DNA of 56,052 bases from Colwellia sp. BRX10-3 (GCF_014077505.1 NZ_JACGWA010000013.1:1-56052); one strand, 5' to 3'; numbered from the stretch's first letter, positions 1 to 7,385 are shown. A program made the numbers and translations. Notes: a model not told the origin generated them from the sequence alone.

Positions 1-70
1 AATGAAATAAGGCCGCACTTAAGTTTGGCAATGAAAACACCAAACCAAGTGCACAAAAAAGACCAGAAGC

Positions 71-214
71 TTAAGCCACTGGCCTTTCATTAAAACCGTC
101 AACATATTCTAGGACGGGACATTCTTTTTGATCATATACGTTGAAATGCTTTCCTTTCTCCGCACACCAATATAGAACTTCCCGCGTTATTAATGGTAAT
201 TGCTTCTTCTTTAA
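71..214 (-). pseudogene. Possible gene remnant, 47 open codons without a start
   Basis: A minus-strand frame stays open for 47 codons between two stops and has no ATG, GTG or TTG start. The translation looks protein-like (it contains TREVLYWCAEKGKHF and ends in EYVDGFNERPVA), with W, C, H and Y residues that random AT-rich frames rarely show together. It could be the 3' tail of a decayed gene or transposase. I do not recognise the family, and chance is a real alternative. Confidence 0.22.
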
Positions 215-587
215 TTAATATACAGCCGACTTAGAAGTATTAAAGGGTTCGCCACAGCTGATGCTACTGGCTGATGTAAAACCCAGTACTTAATTTATAT
301 AGATCCAATATTTGCTGTGTTATCTACTCAGGCGTTGTCACTACAAATATCACCCCGATGGAATTCCATATCTAATCAATACACTAAAATAACCTAACAA
401 TAATTTAGTAAGGCTAAGGATTAAGCACAAGGCGTTGACTGAGAAATAACTAACTATTGAGTTAGATGCCTAGTGAAATAGATAGTGATAATCTGTAAGG
501 ATGTGAAGATACTTATCTGGACAAGTAAATGCCCTTCAGTGCTATCAAAGTCATTAAACTAGCTAATAGTTATAAATTGCAGATAAT
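215..587. other. Intergenic, no gene seen
   Basis: This AT-rich stretch lies between the possible remnant on its left and the terminator of the outer-membrane gene on its right. I found no open frame with a ribosome binding site on either strand and no clear RNA gene. Confidence 0.5.
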
Positions 588-620
588 AAAAAAGCAGGGC
601 TGATTTCTCAGGCCTGCTTT
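588..620 (-). terminator. Rho-independent terminator of the outer-membrane barrel gene
   Basis: The arms AAAGCAGG and CCTGCTTT close a hairpin whose inner arms are CTGA and TCAG. On the minus strand it is followed by a T-rich run. It lies just after the stop of the gene ending at 643 and closes the three-gene minus-strand operon. Confidence 0.75.
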
Positions 621-642
621 ATCTAAACACTAACGTTAACCG

Positions 643-1398
643 TTAGAAATGAATAGTGGTACCAAGAAATACACCGTCAAATTCAATGTTGGTATATAAA
701 TCATTTAAGTCGTCTAACTCTAACTTAACGGCACGGTAACCAGCATTAATGTTTACATCAACCGCTAGGTTATCAATTAACTCGTAGCTCACGCCTACTT
801 CATAGTCGTATAGTGTATGATCATCAATTGATAAAAAGTTACCTTGCGCGTATAGGTTCAAACCCGTTAAAGGTAGACCGACATTAGTTCTAACGTATAG
901 CATAGGCACAATATCAGTTACGGAAACAGTGCCTGATTGTGAAACAGAGTCTGAGCTTGCTGACACAGTTACGTCACCATCAAAGTCACGGCCTGTTAAA
1001 CCAATATCAAATGATACTAGGTCGTTATCAAATAATTCATAATAGAGTGTGTAATCTAAATAACTAACGTTAAAGTCAGCGTTTACATTAGTATCTTCGT
1101 TAAAAGTTTTTCCATCAAATTCGAAATCAGTCTTAAGTGTTGTGTTGCCTTCAGTTTCGAGTGACGTAGAGCTAATGCGTACATTTGGAATTAATGCCAA
1201 TGGATGTTCAAAAGCAATAAAAAAACTGTTTTGTTTTTTATCCGCTAAATTAAAATCAATCTGTGAACTGCCATCGCCAAATGTTCCAGAAGCTTGGTTG
1301 TCCCATATTTGACCACCCAAATAGATACCTAAAGCATCAGCTTGAACATTAGTTGATAAAATCGATGCAAGTGTTACTACTAGCGCTAGTTTTTTCAT
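643..1398 (-). CDS. TIGR04219-type outer-membrane beta-barrel protein
   Basis: The 251-residue protein has a classical signal peptide (MKKLALVVTLASILSTNVQA, cleavage near residue 20). The rest is alternating hydrophobic/polar beta strands ending in TTIHF, the terminal aromatic typical of barrels inserted by the BAM machinery. Size and style fit the TIGR04219 outer-membrane family of Shewanella and Colwellia, whose function is not established. It starts 6 nt after the DUF2333 stop, so it is probably the last gene of an operon beginning with the copper chaperone. A terminator follows the stop. The family call is from memory of its features, not a search. Confidence 0.75.
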   Translation of the reverse strand: MKKLALVVTLASILSTNVQADALGIYLGGQIWDNQASGTFGDGSSQIDFNLADKKQNSFFIAFEHPLALIPNVRISSTSLETEGNTTLKTDFEFDGKTFNEDTNVNADFNVSYLDYTLYYELFDNDLVSFDIGLTGRDFDGDVTVSASSDSVSQSGTVSVTDIVPMLYVRTNVGLPLTGLNLYAQGNFLSIDDHTLYDYEVGVSYELIDNLAVDVNINAGYRAVKLELDDLNDLYTNIEFDGVFLGTTIHF

Positions 1399-1404
1399 GT
1401 TTTA

Positions 1405-2397
1405 TTACCCTTGACTCAATAAGTCGTTTAAATCGATCAGTGCTGCATTTGCACGTGATATATAATTAGCCATTACTAAAGAATGATTTGCGAGCATACC
1501 AAAGCCATCGCCATTTAAAACCATAGGGCTCCAAATTGGCTCTTGGCTTGCTTCCAGTTCGCGAATAATTTGTTGTACGCTAACTTTAGCATTTTTCTGT
1601 TCTAGTACATCATTAAAGTCTATTTCGATTGCTTTTAAGAAGTGCAATAAGGCCCAACAAGCACCACGCGCTTCATAAAATTCATTATCTATTGCCCACC
1701 AACTTGTTTTCAATTGCATGCTCGAAGCGCTAGATGTTGACTGTTTAGCCACACTATCGCCAGCAAGATCAACATTAATTTGCTCACGGCCAACACTGGC
1801 ACTTAATCGTTGTGAATAACTACCTAAACGTTTGGTTGCTTCTTGGATCCAAGCGCGTAAATTATCAGAACGTGCGTAAAACTGGGCGGATTGATTATTG
1901 ACCTGAGTCAATGCCGTTCTGTAGGCATATAACTCATTAATGGCTTTTTGATATTCACCTTCAGCGCTAGGAATAGCCCAACTGGTGTGATCAATGTTGA
2001 GTTGCGGTTGTGCAACTTTCAAGTTTTTATTTTCAGCTGACTGAGACTGCGACCGACTAAATTCTTGACGCATTACCAGCGACATATCTCTGACCATTTC
2101 AAGCACGCCAAATTCCCATGCAGGGATGTTATCTAAAAACACCGATGGTGGAAGAGCATCATTAGCCAAATAACCACCTGGCTTATTCAATAGCGTTTCG
2201 GTTACGCGAATTAATGCTGTTGTTGTGGTGTAACCCACAACAGGGGAAACGTTTTCTGTCGCTGCTGCTTTGGTAACTTCGGCACGAATATCAAACTTTT
2301 CAGGCTCAAAACTCCAATAAACACCCAGTAAATACAGCATAAAAAATAGCGTTAAAAACCCTAAAATGACAGCTTTTGTTGAAATATTAACCTTCAT
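1405..2397 (-). CDS. DUF2333 family inner-membrane protein
   Basis: The 330-residue protein has one N-terminal membrane segment (about residues 9-29, ending LYLLGVYWSFEP) followed by a mostly helical soluble domain that probably faces the periplasm. The post-membrane EPEKFD and the later region around GGYLANDALPPS with WEFGVLEMVRDM match what I know of DUF2333, a proteobacterial family without assigned function. It lies 8 nt downstream of the PCu(A)C gene and 6 nt upstream of the barrel gene, so the three are very likely co-transcribed. The shared operon suggests an envelope role but does not show one. Confidence 0.75.
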   Translation of the reverse strand: MKVNISTKAVILGFLTLFFMLYLLGVYWSFEPEKFDIRAEVTKAAATENVSPVVGYTTTTALIRVTETLLNKPGGYLANDALPPSVFLDNIPAWEFGVLEMVRDMSLVMRQEFSRSQSQSAENKNLKVAQPQLNIDHTSWAIPSAEGEYQKAINELYAYRTALTQVNNQSAQFYARSDNLRAWIQEATKRLGSYSQRLSASVGREQINVDLAGDSVAKQSTSSASSMQLKTSWWAIDNEFYEARGACWALLHFLKAIEIDFNDVLEQKNAKVSVQQIIRELEASQEPIWSPMVLNGDGFGMLANHSLVMANYISRANAALIDLNDLLSQG

Positions 2398-2405
2398 AAC
2401 TACTC

Positions 2406-2876
2406 CTAATGATTGTGGTGCTTTTTCTGCTTAAGGCCCTGAACAGCATAATTTACATCAATGCTAGATTTATTGTCAAAATGTAGCGTTATGATAATGT
2501 TTTCTTTGGCTTTTAAGGGCTGCTTTAAATCAAAAATCATTAAATGAAAACCTGCGGGCTGAAATTCGGTACTACTTTGTGCTGAAACGTCTACATAATC
2601 GCGTTGACGCATACGCATTAAGCCATTAGCCATGGTATGTTGATGAATTTCAATCCGCTCACTTACCACACTAGACGCTGCAATAAGTCGAATATTTTTT
2701 TGTGATAAATTTTTTATTGTCATATAAGCCGAAGAAATAGATGTTCCGGGAATACTTTCCCTAGCATAGCCATTTTCCACTAACACTTCGGTGCTCTGAC
2801 TTGCAAACCCTACATTGGTCAAAGCACTACTCACAAATAAAACCAGTAAAATTACCGATGAAAATAGATTCCTCAT
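2406..2876 (-). CDS. Periplasmic copper chaperone PCu(A)C family
   Basis: The 156-residue protein has a signal peptide (hydrophobic residues 7-25) and a cupredoxin-like PCu(A)C domain. The copper ligands are visible in the family pattern of histidine and methionines (IEIHQHTMANGLMRMR) followed about 20 residues later by HLM. These proteins bind Cu(I) in the periplasm and deliver it to cytochrome oxidase or other cuproproteins. The histidine-rich tail (KKHHNH) may add a metal site. It is the first gene of a minus-strand trio with the DUF2333 and barrel genes, and is divergent from the enoyl-CoA hydratase. Confidence 0.85.
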   Translation of the reverse strand: MRNLFSSVILLVLFVSSALTNVGFASQSTEVLVENGYARESIPGTSISSAYMTIKNLSQKNIRLIAASSVVSERIEIHQHTMANGLMRMRQRDYVDVSAQSSTEFQPAGFHLMIFDLKQPLKAKENIIITLHFDNKSSIDVNYAVQGLKQKKHHNH

Positions 2877-2945
2877 AAGCTGCTATACATCCTTTTTTAT
2901 CCATATTATGATTCTTAATTACTATTGTAACTAAGCTTGAACGAA

Positions 2946-3683
2946 ATGGATAACTTAATTATTTCAAATGAACACAATGGTGTTCTTCTCATTTGTATTA
3001 ATCGACTCGATAAAAAAAACGCCTTAAACAACGATATGTACATAGAACTGTGCCGTTTGTTTACGCTTGCTAATGCAAGTGATGATATTCGCTGCGTACT
3101 TATCCAAGGTGATGAAAAATGTTTTTGTGCTGGTAATGACCTACATGACTTTATTAAGTGTAGCGAAAGTGGCGACTTAGCAGCATTCGATTTAATAAAA
3201 GCCCTTGCTTCGCTAGAAAAACCCTTAGTAGCCGCGGTTGCAGGTCCTGCTGTTGGCATAGGTACCACATTACTTTTACATTGTGACATGGTTTATGCCG
3301 CCAACAACGCTAAGTTTAAATTACCGTTTACCCAACTAGGTTTATGTCCTGAAGCCGGTTCAAGTTTATTATTACCTTTGCGCATTGGCCACAACAGAGC
3401 TTTTGAGCTGTTAGTTTTAGGCAAAATGTTCACCGCTGAAAATGCGCTCGACTATGGTTTAATTAATGAGATTTGCCCTACTGATGAGTTACTCGCAACC
3501 GCTTTAAATACAGCTCAAAACATAGCGAAATTACCGCTAGACTCTTTGCTCACCAGTAGAAAACTAATGAAAGCCCACACCACAACAGTATTATCACAAG
3601 TGATGGAAAACGAAGCGGAGCAATTTAAACGTTTAGTTAATACTGATGAGTGTAAAACTATTTTAGCGAGTTTTTTCAAATAG
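2946..3683 (+). CDS. Enoyl-CoA hydratase/isomerase family protein
   Basis: The roughly 245-residue protein is a crotonase-fold enzyme. The oxyanion-hole segments are visible: CFCAGNDLHDF near the N-terminal third and AAVAGPAVGIGTTLLLHCD about 40 residues later. The glutamate-bearing FTQLGLCPEAGSSLLLP segment fits enoyl-CoA hydratase/isomerase rather than a dehalogenase. Likely role: hydration or isomerisation of an acyl-CoA in fatty-acid or amino-acid breakdown; the substrate cannot be read. I chose ATG 2946 over an in-frame TTG at 2937; neither has a strong ribosome binding site. It stands alone, divergent from the copper chaperone gene. Confidence 0.82.
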   Translation: MDNLIISNEHNGVLLICINRLDKKNALNNDMYIELCRLFTLANASDDIRCVLIQGDEKCFCAGNDLHDFIKCSESGDLAAFDLIKALASLEKPLVAAVAGPAVGIGTTLLLHCDMVYAANNAKFKLPFTQLGLCPEAGSSLLLPLRIGHNRAFELLVLGKMFTAENALDYGLINEICPTDELLATALNTAQNIAKLPLDSLLTSRKLMKAHTTTVLSQVMENEAEQFKRLVNTDECKTILASFFK

Positions 3684-3864
3684 TTGTAGTACAAAAAAAT
3701 TTAACCACTGAGGGTAAAGTCTATTACTTTCAGCTTTATTTTTGTTTTCTAATGACTATCCTGAACATTATAAATGTAAAGACTAAAGCCTTATTTATGG
3801 CTGTAAGTTATTTAAATTTAGCCCCCATACACTCTTCTCCATGACTTTAATATCAGCAGAAACA

Positions 3865-4203
3865 TTAACAATGAACAGGTTTTTTATCTCGGGTTACTAA
3901 CCAAATAACACCAGCAACTAACAATATCGGCCAAAATACACCAACCAATAACATAGCAAAGCCACCTAACAACAACATAGCAACAAAAATCAATGAACCA
4001 AATACACTCATGGCAATTGCTAAGGCAACTAATACAAGTAGCACCACCACTAATGCTGAGAAACTAATAGCTTTTAAAGGTTCAACCACTTGCTCATCCA
4101 TATAAATATCAACATCAAGAAACTCAATAAAGCTGACACCTAAAACGTAAGTTAAAAACAGTGTGGCAAAAATTGCTAAAAATAGTGATTTAAAAAATGA
4201 CAT
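3865..4203 (-). CDS. Small integral membrane protein at the end of the psp operon
   Basis: The 112-residue protein is almost entirely hydrophobic, with one membrane helix at residues 5-25 and two or three more between 45 and 105, ending in a short basic cytoplasmic tail (TRDKKPVHC). Its start has a strong ribosome binding site (GGGGAGTAAGG). It begins 39 nt after the pspC stop on the same strand, so it should be the last gene of the psp operon. It is not recognisably PspD, PspE or PspG. A role in membrane-stress response is inferred only from position. Confidence 0.7.
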   Translation of the reverse strand: MSFFKSLFLAIFATLFLTYVLGVSFIEFLDVDIYMDEQVVEPLKAISFSALVVVLLVLVALAIAMSVFGSLIFVAMLLLGGFAMLLVGVFWPILLVAGVIWLVTRDKKPVHC

Positions 4204-4242
4204 ACCTTACTCCCCATAACTTATTCAAACGAACTTAATGTT

Positions 4243-4455
4243 TTATGCCTTAGTCGGTATTAACAAGGTTGCCACCAAATAAGCGACGCCAGTTGCAACA
4301 GGAAACATTAACAAGGCTAAAATAGCGCCAACTCTAACCGCTATACGAGGCAAATTGTAATGCTTGGCAATACCGCCACAAACCCCTGATAGTTTTTTAT
4401 GTACTACGTCTTTAGTTAAGGTTTTATTTACTGAATACTCGCGATCATAACTCAT
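4243..4455 (-). CDS. pspC: PspC-domain membrane protein
   Basis: This 70-residue protein carries the PspC domain: the soluble start KTLTKDVVHKKLSGVCGGIA with the family's GVCGGIA motif, then one membrane helix (about residues 43-66). E. coli PspC is longer (119 aa) with a C-terminal extension; this is the short form common elsewhere. In enterobacteria PspC senses envelope stress and relieves PspA inhibition of PspF. A perfect AAGGAG lies just upstream, overlapping the end of the 43-codon gene before it, so translation is probably coupled. Confidence 0.88.
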   Translation of the reverse strand: MSYDREYSVNKTLTKDVVHKKLSGVCGGIAKHYNLPRIAVRVGAILALLMFPVATGVAYLVATLLIPTKA

Positions 4456-4458
4456 GAC

Positions 4459-4590
4459 TTACTCCTTGTGCCCAACCTGGGAACCTTTAAACATTAAATT
4501 AAAAATAAACACTAACAGTGCGCTAATAAAGAAACTAACCACGGGTGTTATAAACATAACACCAGCGATTATCCAAGATGAAGACGCCAT
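4459..4590 (-). CDS. 43-residue membrane protein in the pspB position
   Basis: This gene falls below usual size cut-offs. It runs from ATG 4590 to a TAA three bases before pspC, starting MASSSWIIAGVMFITP and ending NLMFKGSQVGHKE. It holds one long or two short membrane helices (residues 6-34). A GCAGGT ribosome binding site sits 7-8 nt upstream, and its stop overlaps the pspC ribosome binding site. It lies between pspA and pspC, where enterobacteria have pspB. PspB is about 74 aa with one helix and a leucine-zipper tail; here the tail is almost absent. It may be a shortened PspB analogue or an unrelated small protein. Confidence 0.7.
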   Translation of the reverse strand: MASSSWIIAGVMFITPVVSFFISALLVFIFNLMFKGSQVGHKE

Positions 4591-4610
4591 GTTAATACCT
4601 GCTCAATCAC

Positions 4611-5273
4611 TTAGCCGTTAGCTACTTTTTGCTTTAGCTGCTCAAGCTCTTGCTCAATATTTTCTTTATTTTCTAAGTCACGAAATTGGCTATCTAAATC
4701 TTTTGACGATGTCATATCATAGGCTTCAACTTCGGCTTCAACGCGGTCAATTTTTTGTTGATAACGCTCAAATTTATTAATCGCTTCGTCGATATTATGA
4801 ATGACAGCTTTTTCGCGAACTTTCAAACGCACTTCTGCAGATTGTTGGCGTATTGCAAAGGCTTCTTGCTTGCGCTTTGCCTCAGTCAACTTATCTTGCA
4901 AACGTTGGCTATCTTGCTGAACAGCAGTTAAGTACTCATCAATTTGACTTAACGCTTCATTAAACTCAGTTAACTTTTGAGTACAATTTTGCTTTTCAAC
5001 CAGTGCAGATTTCGCTAAGTCTTCACGACCCTTTGTTAAAGCAAGTTCAGCTTTATGCTGCCAATTTGTAACGCGACTTTCCATTTCGCGAATATTGCGT
5101 AAAACCGTTTTCTTTTCAGCAATATGTTTAGCCGCTGCCGAACGGACTTCAACTAGCGTTTCTTCCATTTCATTAATGATCAATTTGATCATCTTTTCTG
5201 GCTCTTCTGCTTTATCTAACATTGCGTTAATGTTGGCGTTAATAATGTCAGTGAATCTTGAAAACATGCCCAT
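4611..5273 (-). CDS. pspA: Phage shock protein A
   Basis: The 220-residue protein belongs to the PspA/IM30 (ESCRT-III-like) family. It has an N-terminal amphipathic helix (MGMFSRFTDIINANINAMLD), the conserved EEPEKMIKLIINEMEE segment, and a long coiled coil to residue 215. E. coli PspA is 222 aa. PspA binds stressed inner membrane as oligomers to limit proton leakage, and inhibits PspF in its resting state. The first ATG has a good ribosome binding site (AGGAG, 8 nt upstream). It lies 13 nt downstream of a secreted 94-residue protein gene. The operon promoter is of sigma54 type (5644-5659). Confidence 0.95.
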   Translation of the reverse strand: MGMFSRFTDIINANINAMLDKAEEPEKMIKLIINEMEETLVEVRSAAAKHIAEKKTVLRNIREMESRVTNWQHKAELALTKGREDLAKSALVEKQNCTQKLTEFNEALSQIDEYLTAVQQDSQRLQDKLTEAKRKQEAFAIRQQSAEVRLKVREKAVIHNIDEAINKFERYQQKIDRVEAEVEAYDMTSSKDLDSQFRDLENKENIEQELEQLKQKVANG

Positions 5274-5286
5274 GGTATTTCTCCTA

Positions 5287-5571
5287 TTAAGATTTTGGTT
5301 TTTGTTGGATTGATTTTTTTTGTTCTGAAATTGCAGCTAGCTCGTGAGTTTCCACAGTGCTGTAGCGCATTGAAAAACGGTTTAATTCGGCTTTGATTGA
5401 ATGCGACAGTTCTGCTGATAAATCATGCAAAACTTTTTCTCCTTGAGCCTGTACCGTTGCTGCTAAACTTTGCTCTAAAGAAGCTTCTTGTGCAGTAGCA
5501 GTGATAGTAAATAGCAACGTACAAGATAATAAAACGGTGCTTAGTGCATTTTTACGTTGTGATAGTTTCAT
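5287..5571 (-). CDS. Small secreted protein, first gene of the psp operon
   Basis: I chose ATG 5571 because it has an AAGGAT ribosome binding site and opens a proper signal peptide (basic KLSQRKN, hydrophobic core, cleavage near TATAQEA). An upstream in-frame start near 5637 would lie at the transcription start predicted from the sigma54 promoter. The mature part (about 65 aa) is charged and helical (QGEKVLHDLSAELSHSIKAEL), ending in a lysine-rich tail. I recognise no family. It precedes pspA by 15 nt in the operon, so it is likely a stress-induced periplasmic or peripheral membrane protein. Confidence 0.72.
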   Translation of the reverse strand: MKLSQRKNALSTVLLSCTLLFTITATAQEASLEQSLAATVQAQGEKVLHDLSAELSHSIKAELNRFSMRYSTVETHELAAISEQKKSIQQKPKS

Positions 5572-5643
5572 TATTAATATCCTTATGTAAGTAACACGAA
5601 TCGTAAATATTTGACTCATCGTGTTGGTATCTGACATTACTAT

Positions 5644-5659
5644 TACAAGTGCTGTGCCA
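5644..5659 (-). promoter_or_regulatory. Sigma54 (RpoN) promoter of the psp operon
   Basis: On the minus strand the sequence reads TGGCAC, five bases, TTGTA. The -24 element is perfect and the -12 element is one base from TTGCA, with the correct GG-to-G(C/T) spacing. Transcription should start near 5633, about 60 nt before ATG 5571. PspF-driven sigma54 promoters are the rule for psp operons, which supports the call. No pspF gene is in the window. Confidence 0.8.
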
Positions 5660-5729
5660 ACTGATAAATATTATTTAATTCATTGTTATTGTTATACTTT
5701 TAATAAAATCAATTCAGCACTTAAAATAA

Positions 5730-5742
5730 GACATAATATGTC
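5730..5742. promoter_or_regulatory. 13-bp palindrome upstream of psp, candidate activator site
   Basis: GACATAATATGTC is a perfect dyad centred about 103 bp upstream of the predicted psp start. That is within the distance range at which PspF binds upstream of pspA in E. coli. The same 13 bases form the core of the 31-bp palindrome before the nfeD gene at 38148. Assignment to PspF is inference. Confidence 0.45.
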
Positions 5743-5752
5743 GAGCTATAAT

Positions 5753-5791
5753 TTGGTCAATATCTACACTAAAAATAGTGAAATTGACCAA
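5753..5791. repeat. Nested inverted repeat upstream of the psp promoter
   Basis: The arms TTGGTCAAT and ATTGACCAA (perfect 9 bp) enclose a second perfect dyad, CACTA-aaaa-TAGTG. It lies next to the 13-bp palindrome, about 140 bp upstream of the predicted psp start. It could be a second activator site or a hairpin at the 3' end of a transcript from either side; there is no T-run. Two further short dyads follow at 5833-5850 and 5871-5892, the latter possibly a weak end signal for sseA. Confidence 0.4.
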
Positions 5792-5937
5792 TGGAAATAG
5801 ATTAGTTATTTGAGAGTTTTAAGAGAAGTTTGTCGCTAAATGCCTAGCGAATGAATTATTGAGTATGATTACGGCAACATAAATGATGCCGTGATAATAA
5901 GTAGGAAGGAGAGATCGTATGAATTAGCTTTTTGTTG

Positions 5938-6801
5938 TTAGCTAGAGGTTACAACTTCTGTATTAGGTAAAGAGCCCCACTCACTCCATGAGCCGTCGTA
6001 TACGCGTACATCGTTACGTCCAACAATATCTGCAGCCAATGCCAACACACAAGCGGTAACGCCTGAACCACAGCTCATGATCATCGCTTGGTTATTTACG
6101 TTAATATCATTAAAAATTTCTGCCAGTTCGCTTGCAGGCTTAAGCAGCCCTTGATTAAACAAGTCGTTGTAAGGGAGGTTTTTCGAATTGGGCATATGAC
6201 CACTTCGCACGCCAGCTCGAGGTTCTGCGTCTAAGCCCTTAAAGCGGCGATTAGCCCGAGCATCTAGAATTAACTCTCCTTGCGAGCGTGTTTGCGCTTG
6301 TACTTCACGCCAATCACAAAAAAAGGCAACTGGCTCTTTCGCGACAAAATTTCCGATAATTTGCTGATAAGTATCATTAATAGCGATTGTTAATTCAGCC
6401 ATGGGTTTTTTAAGTTTTAACCAATAAGGTAAACCACCATCTAAAACGGCAATATTTTTATGCCCCATCGCCCTAAACATATACCAAGCTCGTGCGGCAG
6501 AAAATAAACCTAAATCATCATAAACCACAATTTGGCTTTGCTGATTAATACCTAAGGCTTTTGCTGCTTTCTCGAAATGTATTGCTGATGGCATGGTGTG
6601 AGGTAAGTTACTAGCTAAATCAGAGAAATCTTGGTTTAAGTCAAAGCGGCGAGCGTTGGGGATACTATATTCAGGCCAACTATTTACAGCCTTAGCCATG
6701 CTTCCAACAGGTGGAATACTCGCGTCTAGTACCACAAGATCTTTACTGCCCAGGATAGCATGCAAATCTACACAGGAAATTAATTGCTGAAAATACGTCA
6801 T
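5938..6801 (-). CDS. sseA: Sulfurtransferase, 3-mercaptopyruvate type (SseA)
   Basis: The 287-residue protein has two rhodanese domains. The N-terminal one is inactive; the C-terminal one carries CGSGVTAC, with active cysteine at residue 244. The CG(S/T)GVT loop is the signature of 3-mercaptopyruvate sulfurtransferase, as opposed to the CRKGVT-type loop of thiosulfate sulfurtransferase. Length matches E. coli SseA (281 aa). It moves sulfane sulfur from 3-mercaptopyruvate to an acceptor in the cytoplasm. It is a single gene with a modest ribosome binding site. Confidence 0.88.
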   Translation of the reverse strand: MTYFQQLISCVDLHAILGSKDLVVLDASIPPVGSMAKAVNSWPEYSIPNARRFDLNQDFSDLASNLPHTMPSAIHFEKAAKALGINQQSQIVVYDDLGLFSAARAWYMFRAMGHKNIAVLDGGLPYWLKLKKPMAELTIAINDTYQQIIGNFVAKEPVAFFCDWREVQAQTRSQGELILDARANRRFKGLDAEPRAGVRSGHMPNSKNLPYNDLFNQGLLKPASELAEIFNDINVNNQAMIMSCGSGVTACVLALAADIVGRNDVRVYDGSWSEWGSLPNTEVVTSS

Positions 6802-6963
6802 AAGCTCGACCGAATACCAATGGCTTGTAAATATATTGCAAAATTAGCCGAGATCTTCGTGAAAGTACAGGATTTAACTGAAAGGATGCTGGTTAGCAAA
6901 AACCATGTTGAAATTTCAATTGCACATTTAATTTTTGCTGGAGCTTTATATGAAGAATTTTAT

Positions 6964-7019
6964 AGCTTAAAGCGCCGTAACTCAGGCGTTCATTTAACCG
7001 CTAACTTTAAGCTTAAAGT
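6964..7019. repeat. Cluster of AGCTTAAAG inverted repeats
   Basis: AGCTTAAAG at 6964-6972 is matched by CTTTAAGCT at 7005-7013. The latter is itself part of a perfect 16-bp palindrome, ACTTTAAGCTTAAAGT, at 7004-7019. A small dyad (CGCC/GGCG) lies between. The cluster sits in the gap between sseA and a possible 34-codon gene. No T-run follows, so it is not an obvious terminator; function unknown. Confidence 0.35.
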
Positions 7020-7027
7020 ACTAAAGC

Positions 7028-7132
7028 CTATTTACCTTGTTCTAATTCTAAACGAGCTACAATAAACGAGGTTGCCAGTAAACAAACACCGGGCAACATA
7101 AACAAAGTAAATAACATGGTTAAACTTGGCAT
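7028..7132 (-). CDS. Possible 34-residue membrane protein
   Basis: A short minus-strand frame starts MPSLTMLFTLFMLPG and ends ARLELEQGK. It encodes one membrane helix (residues 5-27) with a charged tail. AAAAGGA precedes the ATG but with a short spacing of about 4 nt. It stands alone between sseA and dusA in an otherwise empty 700-nt gap. A helix with an acidic/basic tail is typical of real small membrane proteins, but at this length chance cannot be excluded. Confidence 0.42.
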   Translation of the reverse strand: MPSLTMLFTLFMLPGVCLLATSFIVARLELEQGK

Positions 7133-7385
7133 TGCATCAATCCTTTTAAGCCGTTTATAGCGCTATATTTTAAAAGTGTTACTAATTAAGTTGCATAAAC
7201 ACTTACAAAGGTTGTGCCAAGGATCAAATAAAAACTTAGGTCATTGTTTTAATAACAAATTTAACTTTTAAAAAATAAGAAAACAGACTCGAAGAATATC
7301 GATATAACTGTGATGTGGTTAAATTTACTACTTTATAGTGAGATTTGTGCAAAACCATCAACATAGTTAAAAATAATATTAAAAT
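7133..7385. other. Intergenic, no gene seen
   Basis: AT-rich sequence between the possible small membrane gene and the dusA terminator. I see no convincing frame or RNA. It may hold the promoter of the 34-codon gene. Confidence 0.5.

Noticed and set aside
2915-3289. Minus-strand frame opposite the enoyl-CoA hydratase
   Set aside because: Antisense shadow of a well-recognised coding gene.
6784-7065. Plus-strand frame of 93 codons to the right of sseA
   Set aside because: Starts at TTG inside sseA on the opposite strand, has no ribosome binding site and no recognisable domain, and overlaps a better minus-strand small gene.
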